20,038 nt of DNA from the IMG/VR virus record IMGVR_UViG_3300046369_000444, positions 1 through 20,038 of that record, one strand, 5' to 3'. Every line of letters starts with the position of its first letter. Position 1 is the stretch's first letter. Position numbers and translations under genes: made by a program. The notes beneath the pieces were generated by a model that saw only the letters and a list, made by a program, of their open reading frames with translations, was not told the DNA's origin and ran no database searches. Source of the stretch: a virus. Positions 1 through 9,800 of this stretch are shown piece after piece.

Positions 1-3000
1 TTGAATATTTGCAATGTCTTCACTAACTAGAGAATTTGCATTAGTACCACTATATTGTTTTACTGTGACATACTCATTTGATAATGCATCTACTTTCACA
101 AATCTCTGCGATGTATTATCAGTTGTAATATTTGCTGTTTCAATTATTAAGCCTGTACCAATAGCATAACCTGAACCTGCATTTGTTACTTCAATAGTAT
201 CAATTTCACCTGTTGGTTTTAATGTAGGTACTGCTGTAGCAACATTACTTCCTGTTGTAGGATTATTAATTGTAATTGTTGGTACATCAAAATATTTATG
301 TTTAGCATCTACTACTGTAATACTGCCTATTGTACCAGTTGTATCTTGTGGGAAGGCAAGTGATATAAGTTGCGGATCTTGTACTACATTTGCACGGTCT
401 ATTTTTAACTCTATGCTTTGATCATTTGATACATCACCAAAATCGCCAACTTTAATAGCCCACTCGTCATAAACTTTCATCTCGCCCTGGACTATCTTAC
501 TACTTCTTCCAATTCTGCTTAAACTTGATCCTGTTCCTTTGTTTTGAATCATTCCTTTATAGAAATCGAATTGCTGGTCATCAGTAATGTCTAATTCATT
601 AAGATATGATCTTTCTTCGTATCCATAAAGTCTTCTACTTGCTTCATAAACATCTCTTTCTACAGGCACAAATCCTTGTTCTGTATATTTGCCCATTGTT
701 TGAGCTAAATTATCTAAGTTAGGTATAAGCTCATCACCACTTACAATAAATCCACTAGTTGTGAGTTTACCAGTCCAATCACCTGTTCTTGTTGCTTTAA
801 CTTTAATTCTGTTTTGACGTTGATTAATTATTGGGTCATAGATTGTATCTGCAAAGTCTGTAACATTGTCTATTACCATAGCATGTTCTATTTCTTTGTT
901 ATAAAGTACTATACCGTAAATTTCTGTACCTGCTGGAGGTGTAATTTCAATACTTGTTCCTTCTCTTAAAATATCACACTCTGTAGGCTCAATTGCTTTA
1001 CCTGTTTGATCCATTATGGAGAACATGTCTCTTTCTGATCTTTCTACTTTTGCAACAAATCCACCTGGTGGAGTAAATTTAACTTTGCCAGCCAACGGAG
1101 ATAATTCAATAGTGTTACCTATTTGCCAAGTTCCTGTTGTCCAGAAAAGATATTGTTTTGCTCCAAATAACCAATCTCTGGTATCTGAAATACTTACATC
1201 ATACTGAGTTAAGTCATAACCTGCTCTTGCTTGGAATCTTCCTAATGCGATTAAGAAGTCAAATAAACTTTGTGCAGTTGTATACTCTGTTTCATAGTAA
1301 ACTCTTTCAACCACATTTGTTGATTGTTGATAGTATACTGCTGTTGCTGAACCTTCTTGTGGTAAAGAACCTACTGACTGCCAAAATAATACATTAAATG
1401 TAGCACTACTTGGAACATCTGATTTTGCTCTATAGTAACTGCCATTATGTTCTACATAAGCATTATTAGAATACGATACATTTGCTGTCCATGTGCTATG
1501 GCTTACTGTATCGCCTCCGACTTGTACACTAGAAGTTGTGCCTGATTTATCTAGTTGTAGGGTATCAAAATAGCCTAATTTTTTATCATATCCTCTTACT
1601 TTCCATCCATTTTCTGATTTTTCTACAATTACACCACTGTAATAATTTCTTCTTTTGTATGCAGAATCATGTATATCAACTGTGATATTAACAGGAGGCA
1701 ATATTAAGTTAGTGGATGAACCTGTAGCACTATACTGATCTAATGTTAGTCGCATAGTATCTTTATCAACAAATCCTGCGAATCTGTGACCAAGTTTAAT
1801 GTTTAATGTTCTTAATTTTTGTGCAAAGTTGTCTGAGCTATTAAGTCCCTGGAAGTTTAACCAGGAATGTATAAATTGCGTATAACCAATATTTGTAATT
1901 GATTCATTTTCACTATTTAAATCACCATGTATTTCAAAATCTAATGGGTCAGCAAAATTCCATTTCTTTCTGGAAGTCTTACTGATGTAACTTCTTGTAT
2001 CTATATCAGGAGTTAAAATTTTTGTTGGGTCTGAAAATACTGTAGCAAATAAACCTGGTTTTGCAAGTAGTAATGCTTCAGTAACAGCAAATGGATATTC
2101 TACAGAATATTTCCATGCGTTTTCTACAGGAGCACCATCTCCTAATTTCCATTGGTCACTAATATTATTAGTGTTTGTTTGTATGTTTGCAAACACACTT
2201 AATATTGCACTTGTTTCAGCAAATTTAAATAAGCCCATATGCTCATTGTTTTCTACCTTAGGCATTGTATAAAACTTATTACTATAAGTCATACTTTCTG
2301 AATTGCTGTTAGTGTTGTTATTCCAAGATCTTGTTCCACCACCTACATGATAAGGGAACATTGGGTTTCCGGAATCATCTTGGGTACAAACATAAAATTT
2401 TATTGCTGTGGTTGGTGATTCTGGCGTAAACCCGTATCTAGTATTATATTTTCCTATAGATGCAGAACCACCTACATATCCAGGAGTACCTTCAAGGGAA
2501 GCATCATATGTAAAGTCTTGTGTAAACTCACCTGTATGGGCACCACCAACGGAACTGTCTCTGGTAGGATTAGTTTTTAATTTAAAGTTACTTTTTATGT
2601 TAGTAATTGTATTTGTTTTAATTGTACCATTGGCATGATATTCTGTGTAACCATATGGCCCGTAAATTGGTAACCCGTCGAATGCCCAACCTACTATGCC
2701 TGAGTGAGTGCTTGAATTACCCCAAGCAGTTTCTCCAACTATGTCTGCATTTAGTGTAAGGTAATATTGTATTCCTCCACTAGTAGTATTTCCTATTGCA
2801 AAAGCACTATCTTTTTTCTCTACTCTGTTATAGGTATAATCTGAAGAGCCGTATTTTTCAGTATCCTGAACATTAAAAATTGGTTGTCCGTTAATGGCTA
2901 AACCAATTGGATTTGTTCCTTGTGGTTGGCTTCCTTCAGTAATTGTATTAAGGTTTACTCTAGGTAAATTGTATCTTAACATCTGCTCTTTAACATCAAC

Positions 3001-6000
3001 ATATTCTATACTTTTATTGCTAATAGTTACATTATGATTTACAATATTGTTACTTAATACATAAATGTTTGCTGAATCATATCTTACATTGACGCCATCT
3101 AAACTTTTAAAACTTGTAGTTACATATCCTTGCGTTGTATCCGGCGTTGTATTAGTCCAAGTAGGAGTTAATGTTGTACTTCCTGTACTTGCTATGTCGT
3201 TAGGTGATTTTAAAGCACCTTCTGATGTAACAGGTAATATGTTTAGTAAACCTATTCTTCTATACGGATTAAATTCTGCTAATTTATATAATCCATTTAT
3301 AACATTTTCTCTTGGACCACTAACAATTTTACCTTGCTCTATGTCTTCCCACATAGTTTTATTGTTACTGCTATAATCTAAATATATTGATGTAATATAT
3401 GTGGTATCCCACCAACTTGGCTTTTCTGTAAATCCTAGCATTTCCCAAGGATGTGTATGTGGTTTTACTGTATCGTAATAGTATTCATACCAACCTCTCC
3501 AATGTCCTGGTAAGTCAGATATGCCTCTGTAGTTCCATGTAAACTCGTTTGTGAGGTCGTAAAAATCGTTTACTATAGGATCAACATTATTTTCTTTAAT
3601 CCAATTAGCAAAACTAAGATTTAATAAATCGTTCCAATCATTGTTTGATAAGTCTGTATTTCTAAAGTGACCTGGTCTTACATCTACCGCACTATAGTTA
3701 CCCATGCTATTTGCATTTCTAAATTCTGCTTTTGCTGAATTATAAAGTCTGTTTTCAAACTCTAATAATATTTCGTCTCGTCGGTCTCCAAATACACTTT
3801 GTCTAGAACCATCATGTCCTAAAATTAAAGTCTGTTCAGTTTGATAACTTGAATCTACTATTCTTGCAGGCTGATACAATGGGTATAAGCCCAATGTACT
3901 AGGTGTTGCAGGACATTGTCCACTGTCTCTTTGTGAATCATAAAATTTAAATACCAACACATCACCAGTATTAAATTGTTCATTATTAATTAAACCTATT
4001 GTAATAGGGTTAAATGATGTGAATATGTAATCTTTGTCTACACACAGTAAAGTCCTTTCGGTTCCTCTGTCTTTATATACTAATAAACTGTTTTCAATTT
4101 TATCTAAATCATAGTAATTTGTTGGAGTATAGTCTGTAATTGCTGTATCTGAAATTGTAATTGATTCTTCAACATAATTGTCACCAAACGGCAGGCAATA
4201 TGTTGTATTAAATACTTTTCTTCCTACACTAAATGAAATTACACTTCTAATTACTTTTTCTAAAACAAATTCATTAGATAAGTCTGTTACGTCGAAATTA
4301 TTAAAGTAATTGTTAAGTTCATTAACAAAACGTTTTTTATATTTTTTATATTCTTTTGCATTGAACCTAATTGCGTCTACAAGGTTATGTGGCTTATCGT
4401 CTAATAAATATGTACCCAATAAGGTATCTTGTGTTGATTGCACAATGTCTGTAGCATGTTCTGTACTTTTTAATAAATCTTTAGAATTATTTTTAGATAA
4501 AACATTTCCAGTAAACCCTGCTTGACTTTCTAAATAATTTGAGAAATGATGTAAGTACTCGGGCTCTGATATTGTTAGTATTTCTGCATTTGTTGGATTG
4601 CTTCTCCAACTTAAAGGAATACTGTATTTGCTTATGCTTTGTTCTGAAAGTAATCCAGTATCAGATTTTACATATATGTCAATTAAGTTTTCTTTAACAA
4701 AATCAAAACTATTAAATTTAATAAATCCATTACCATCATATGTGTAATTAGTATTAGTTTTACCATTTACTTTTATATCAATGTCGTAGCCACTTGCTGA
4801 TGTAGTGCTAATGTTTGGCTCAGCACCACAAAAATATATTAACTGTTCGCTGTCTACTTCAGTTCCTGATATAACATGATGAGTATCTATAGTTTGTTTT
4901 GATTTTTTATCTGTATTTTTAAATAAGTTATGATATTCAACTGTTGGTTTATTAAGTTTATAATAGAAATAACCGGTTTGTGCTGTAGTAGTTACAGAAC
5001 CTACTGCTGTATATTCATAAGATGATGTCAGTGCAAAATTTTCGTACTCTATTTCACTTGCACTTTTAAATGCTTTAAAACTTAAAGGAAAACCATATTC
5101 AGTATCATTTGCGCCAGTACCTACTTTATGAGCAAATACTTTGTTACCCTCAAAATTATTAAATGGGTATAATATATTATCACCAAGGAATGTTTTGTCA
5201 TCTTTATAGAGATTAAATAATGGTGCAGTTGATTTATTTGGTTTAGCCTGTGCCAGTTTTAAATTACTGCCATCATAATAATACTCTAATCCAATATAGT
5301 CTACTCCTCTATGTACACTTACTGCGTCTCCTGTAGTAAGGGTATCTACTATACTGAATGACAATGTACTTCCAGATGTTGTAATTTCATATATATTTTT
5401 ACTAATACTGCCGTCTTCGTTAGGGAAAATACATCTATATTTTGGTGTTACATTACCAGCAAGTAGTTTAGTTCCGTCTACTAATTGAGTGGATTGTAAA
5501 TTAGATGCTTGTTCAAATGTAAAGTCTGCAAAACTTAAATCTACTTGTCCTTTATATTTTGTGCCGTGATCAAATAATTCTATGTCTGCATCATATTCCA
5601 GTATAGGCCTTAAAGCTCTTTTATCTGGATTAGGTATACGATCATTTGCATCTAAGTAATTGTCTTTATGCCACCAAAAGTTATTTCTGCTCCAAATATT
5701 TTTATTTTCAGAGCCTCTGCCTAATTGAATATAATCTTTTCCAGTAACAAATGAGTATGGTGCTGATGTACTTGTTGTACGGTCTACTAATCTAATACTT
5801 GTACCAACACCTTCTACTACATACTCTTGTCCGATTGTAATTGTGTTACTTAATACATTTGACCCTGTAAATTGTACAATCATGCCATTTTTAAATTGAG
5901 TGCCACCATTTACATAAAGGTAGTTCTTTTTGCCTATAATATCTCGTTCTACATCGATATAATTTTCTAATGTAGGAGCAATACTGATTACAGATGGTCC

Positions 6001-6813
6001 ACTGGTATGTAAAATTTTACCTCCTGACGACCATGCAGTAAATCCTGTTGTGTCTAAAGGTACTCTTAAGTCTTTATCAGTATATAATTTAAATGTTCTT
6101 GATGTAACTTTTTCTATATAGTAATTTTGGTTATTGACTTCTGTCATACCAACTACACCAGTAATCGTTACTTTATCACCTGAGTAAAAATTGTGATCCT
6201 GATTAGTTGTTACAATAGCAGGGTTGCTTTGTGTAATGTCAGGCACATAATTGTATGTGTCTAGCGAAGCATCATTTACAAAATTAGAGCCTGATGTAAA
6301 GTTTCTATTTGCAATATAGTATTGTCCAGAATTTAAAACAACTTCATGAGTAACAAAATCTGTATTTGCTGTCCAGGCTGTGACTGTATGACAGTTTGCT
6401 GATGTTTCTGGATCCCAATAATACTCTGTGTAGTTGAGTAGTTTATCTGGCTCAACTGGTGGCATAAATGCTTTAAAGTCGCTTGAAAAAACCTTGTTTT
6501 GATTTATTGTATTTGCGCCATAAATTTTTAATGTATTTACTGCCTCATCAAAGAATATGAAGTCTTCACTTTTACCTGTTGTCAAATTAAGTGTATTGAC
6601 TACAGGAGATAAACTGTAAAATGTTCTGTCTACAGTTGGCTCAGGTAAGTATGCAATAGCAACATTATGATCATCGCTTGTCTTTTTGCCTATAAAACCA
6701 GTAATTATTTCACTATTTGCCTCTGCAAATAATTGCTCAACAGTACTTTCAAAAAAGTTTTTAACTGCTGTAGTCTGGTGGACTACTGGTAATTGTTCAT
6801 AAATTTTTGCCAT
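1..6813 (-). CDS. Giant baseplate/tail structural protein (partial, C-terminus outside window), gp7 position
   Basis: An open frame runs without a stop from the ATG at 6811-6813 to base 1, giving 2271 codons with the C-terminus missing. I read the frame line by line because no stop lies in the window. The start follows the gp6 stop by one base (TAATATG) with no clear ribosome site, so translation is probably coupled to gp6. Modules seen: an FCCH-like beta domain at about residues 199-267; a segment with NNFWWHKD and RALRPILEYDADIELF around residues 385-430, of a kind I recall from marine T4-like structural proteins; a YHYH-like domain at about 1310-1495; a CBM5/12-like sugar-binding module at 1774-1815; a segment with YEASRRLYGYEERSYL near 2040; and a beta-repeat EVTNAGSGY near 2208. 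No signal peptide or membrane segment is evident. Its place after gp6 matches T4 gene 7 (1032 residues), but I see no sequence likeness to T4 gp7. A wedge or host-contact role is inference. Confidence 0.88.
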   Translation of the reverse strand, partial: MAKIYEQLPVVHQTTAVKNFFESTVEQLFAEANSEIITGFIGKKTSDDHNVAIAYLPEPTVDRTFYSLSPVVNTLNLTTGKSEDFIFFDEAVNTLKIYGANTINQNKVFSSDFKAFMPPVEPDKLLNYTEYYWDPETSANCHTVTAWTANTDFVTHEVVLNSGQYYIANRNFTSGSNFVNDASLDTYNYVPDITQSNPAIVTTNQDHNFYSGDKVTITGVVGMTEVNNQNYYIEKVTSRTFKLYTDKDLRVPLDTTGFTAWSSGGKILHTSGPSVISIAPTLENYIDVERDIIGKKNYLYVNGGTQFKNGMIVQFTGSNVLSNTITIGQEYVVEGVGTSIRLVDRTTSTSAPYSFVTGKDYIQLGRGSENKNIWSRNNFWWHKDNYLDANDRIPNPDKRALRPILEYDADIELFDHGTKYKGQVDLSFADFTFEQASNLQSTQLVDGTKLLAGNVTPKYRCIFPNEDGSISKNIYEITTSGSTLSFSIVDTLTTGDAVSVHRGVDYIGLEYYYDGSNLKLAQAKPNKSTAPLFNLYKDDKTFLGDNILYPFNNFEGNKVFAHKVGTGANDTEYGFPLSFKAFKSASEIEYENFALTSSYEYTAVGSVTTTAQTGYFYYKLNKPTVEYHNLFKNTDKKSKQTIDTHHVISGTEVDSEQLIYFCGAEPNISTTSASGYDIDIKVNGKTNTNYTYDGNGFIKFNSFDFVKENLIDIYVKSDTGLLSEQSISKYSIPLSWRSNPTNAEILTISEPEYLHHFSNYLESQAGFTGNVLSKNNSKDLLKSTEHATDIVQSTQDTLLGTYLLDDKPHNLVDAIRFNAKEYKKYKKRFVNELNNYFNNFDVTDLSNEFVLEKVIRSVISFSVGRKVFNTTYCLPFGDNYVEESITISDTAITDYTPTNYYDLDKIENSLLVYKDRGTERTLLCVDKDYIFTSFNPITIGLINNEQFNTGDVLVFKFYDSQRDSGQCPATPSTLGLYPLYQPARIVDSSYQTEQTLILGHDGSRQSVFGDRRDEILLEFENRLYNSAKAEFRNANSMGNYSAVDVRPGHFRNTDLSNNDWNDLLNLSFANWIKENNVDPIVNDFYDLTNEFTWNYRGISDLPGHWRGWYEYYYDTVKPHTHPWEMLGFTEKPSWWDTTYITSIYLDYSSNNKTMWEDIEQGKIVSGPRENVINGLYKLAEFNPYRRIGLLNILPVTSEGALKSPNDIASTGSTTLTPTWTNTTPDTTQGYVTTSFKSLDGVNVRYDSANIYVLSNNIVNHNVTISNKSIEYVDVKEQMLRYNLPRVNLNTITEGSQPQGTNPIGLAINGQPIFNVQDTEKYGSSDYTYNRVEKKDSAFAIGNTTSGGIQYYLTLNADIVGETAWGNSSTHSGIVGWAFDGLPIYGPYGYTEYHANGTIKTNTITNIKSNFKLKTNPTRDSSVGGAHTGEFTQDFTYDASLEGTPGYVGGSASIGKYNTRYGFTPESPTTAIKFYVCTQDDSGNPMFPYHVGGGTRSWNNNTNSNSESMTYSNKFYTMPKVENNEHMGLFKFAETSAILSVFANIQTNTNNISDQWKLGDGAPVENAWKYSVEYPFAVTEALLLAKPGLFATVFSDPTKILTPDIDTRSYISKTSRKKWNFADPLDFEIHGDLNSENESITNIGYTQFIHSWLNFQGLNSSDNFAQKLRTLNIKLGHRFAGFVDKDTMRLTLDQYSATGSSTNLILPPVNITVDIHDSAYKRRNYYSGVIVEKSENGWKVRGYDKKLGYFDTLQLDKSGTTSSVQVGGDTVSHSTWTANVSYSNNAYVEHNGSYYRAKSDVPSSATFNVLFWQSVGSLPQEGSATAVYYQQSTNVVERVYYETEYTTAQSLFDFLIALGRFQARAGYDLTQYDVSISDTRDWLFGAKQYLFWTTGTWQIGNTIELSPLAGKVKFTPPGGFVAKVERSERDMFSIMDQTGKAIEPTECDILREGTSIEITPPAGTEIYGIVLYNKEIEHAMVIDNVTDFADTIYDPIINQRQNRIKVKATRTGDWTGKLTTSGFIVSGDELIPNLDNLAQTMGKYTEQGFVPVERDVYEASRRLYGYEERSYLNELDITDDQQFDFYKGMIQNKGTGSSLSRIGRSSKIVQGEMKVYDEWAIKVGDFGDVSNDQSIELKIDRANVVQDPQLISLAFPQDTTGTIGSITVVDAKHKYFDVPTITINNPTTGSNVATAVPTLKPTGEIDTIEVTNAGSGYAIGTGLIIETANITTDNTSQRFVKVDALSNEYVTVKQYSGTNANSLVSEDIANIQ

Positions 6814-6814
6814 A

Positions 6815-9800
6815 TTATCTATCTGTTCTCAAAGTTTGTGAAGTAATTTTTTCTACTATAGATATATCATTTACAGTTGCAGTACTAATAAACAGTTCAT
6901 TAGGTTCTGCTTTTACCTGGAATAAATCTCCAAAACTACCTGCTGTATTTTTAGGAAGTATAACGATACTTCCAACACTTGTGCCTAAGTTTTGGTGTAT
7001 ATAACTTGAAAGTTCTGTAAAATAAAAAGTTTCTCCAAACTCCCAATTATTAACATTAAAGTATTGATTAATCAAAGATATAACTTTTGATTTTACTTCA
7101 TTGTCGCTTAGTGTGGAGCCAGGTAATTTTACTATTTTAAATTTAGCCTGGAAAGTATCATCTGCATCAGCACCAAACAGTAATTTAAATTTAGCACTTC
7201 TGTATACTATTGTATCACTAGCACTTTTAAATTCATTTAATTTTTCAAATTCGTTTGATAGTTCTTCACTTGTAGGTGCTACTGGGTATGCTGTTCCCGG
7301 CACATTTAAATATTTTAAAATTTGCGTATAGTATGTTTGTGTAAGTACAAGCATTTCTACAACGTTACTAATACTAGGATCAATCCTAACATCATTAGGT
7401 GCTGTATGATTCCATTTAATAATAACATTTTGTGGATCTTGTATAGCAGTATTTTGTGTACTTGCTCTACCTTCACGTACTATATAATCTGATGTTTCAA
7501 GTAAAGTAATATTTGTACTTGCAGTACTACTTGCTGTCATTTGATAAACTTTTTTGTTTTCTGTAACATAAACTACCATACCATTATATCTTGATTGTAC
7601 ATTGTTTAATTTTTCTGCTATAGCCAATGTGTCTACTATCAAGTAATCTACTGATGATGCTAATGTTTGATCCACATAACTAGCAGGAGACATAAATTCT
7701 ACATCTGATAAATTAATATCTATTTCGCCTCTGTAATCTAAGAAGTAACCACTTACAGGTCTATCATATGTGTAACCATCAAAATCAGTGTAGTATTCAA
7801 AAAATACTAAACTTTCAGAGTTTACAAAATCATCATACTGCAATGGATCATCTGGTACTAAGTCCTCGTCTGAATCTATAGGTGCTACTTTTACTTTTCT
7901 AGGATCGCAATATCCATCTGCTTCTTTAAATGTATCTGATATTGTCCATTTAATATCTTTATCTAATTTTTCTTTATCGTTCAGATAAATGACTCTTAAT
8001 TTATCAACACTGAAATTTGAACTGCTGTCTGCGGCATGTAAAAATGCGGCTGATGTTTGTAAATCATCATAAGTTAATGTTCCAGTCTGTGCTACAGCAT
8101 TTGCATTTGTGATAGTAATCTTTCCAAGTGCAGATGTGTTAGCAGTACTTCCGTTAATTCCAAACGAGTGGCTAGTTCCGTTAGCAAATGCTTTATAATA
8201 TTCCGATCTTGCTAATCCTGTATTTTCTTGCAAGTAGGTAACATTGCCGTCAGCATCAAATATGTTGTAACCAAATGTTGTATTGTCAAAATCTACAACA
8301 ATCTTTCCTGGAAAATGCTCTATCCTTCCTGATATATTTGCAATAGTAATATTTGTTCTGTCTGCAAATACTGTATTGTCTTCATAGAATGTATTAATGT
8401 TTACTATTGCCTCGTCTACAAATCTATTGTTTAAAAGTACGTTAGCACTAGAGTTCCCTTGACCTCTTAGCAAACCAAATGTACTTTGCCATTCACAATT
8501 TATATCATACCAATAATAATTTCTGCTTCTAAGTGGTATGTTAGGCATTGTTGTACGTGGAGTGTATCTTTCTCCTGTCTCTTGGCTTTCCCATTGTTCG
8601 CCCAAGTTATCATTATCGTTGTCGTACCATTTAAATACTTCCATAGCACCAGGCTTTGTATTAAGTGTATTAAACGTAATAGTATCTCTGACTGCTTTAG
8701 TTGTATTGTCTGTTACTTTAACATTTTTAACATTATAAAACTTTAAGTTATCTTTACTCTGTACAACGTAATCTAAGCCTCTGACAGTAACATTATAACT
8801 GTAAGATGTATTTGATATAGCATTAAATTTGAAGTGTATTATATAACTGGCGTCAGCATTACTATTTGAGGTATCTTTTGCATTTTGATATGAAAAATCT
8901 GGCAGTACACCATTAACAGGTAATGTTAAATTTTCATTCTGTACTATATAATATTCGTCTATTGCTGGGTCATATCCTAAACCAAAATTTCTCTTTGCGT
9001 TTAGTTCTGAAATAATAGCATTTTGTTCTGTCGCTGTGAATGTTTTTCTTAATGTAGAAATTATTTCATTTGCTTTCCAGCCATTTTGTATTGAACTGCT
9101 TAGTGTAATTGGCCCAGTAGACGTACTTAGTCCACTTGATAATTGGCCGTTGTTGTCTATTCTTGTAATTCTTACCCACTTATAGTCTGCTACGTTGTTA
9201 GGATTTGCAAACTTAATAAAGTTGTTTTCCTTAAACATAGATGTTTCTGCTGTCGTATTAATTAATACACTAGTTGTTGCTACTCCAGATGCAACTGTTT
9301 GCTCTGTAATATATCCTGTTGTATTAAATGTTTTAACAGGTAATGTAGCCCAATTAATAGTTCTACCGCTGGTATCAAATGTTGCTGGTGTTGTTTTTAC
9401 TATGCTTTTTCTAAATGTATTATATACAAAATTATTTAATTCTTGTCTTTTTAAATACAACGGAAGAACACTATTTGCTATTTCTGTTGCAGTATTATTT
9501 TCATTTATAGTAAAACTTTCAGACAAGTTATTTTTATCTGCATATATTACACCATCTTCTGCATAAGACTCAATGCTTTGGAATGTACCTGTAGGATCTG
9601 TGATATCAATATATCTACTATGTCCAGCATGTGTCCTATTTGTTGCTTTTAATTTATTAATATTCGAGGACTGGCTAGTTGGAAATACTTGATAGTCCTG
9701 AGCACTTACCATTCTGTTTTGTGTATAGAATGTTTGTGGAGCATTTTGTTTTACTGAGTTTAAAGTTTCTCCTGGTAAACTATTATTAACTGCTGAGCGT

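Noticed and set aside
3065-3376. Plus-strand open frame of 103 codons
   Set aside because: Antisense to the giant structural gene, with no ribosome site or family likeness.
9195-9566. Plus-strand open frame of 123 codons with hydrophobic stretches
   Set aside because: Antisense to gp6. Apparent membrane-like segments come from Asn/Thr/Asp codons read backwards.
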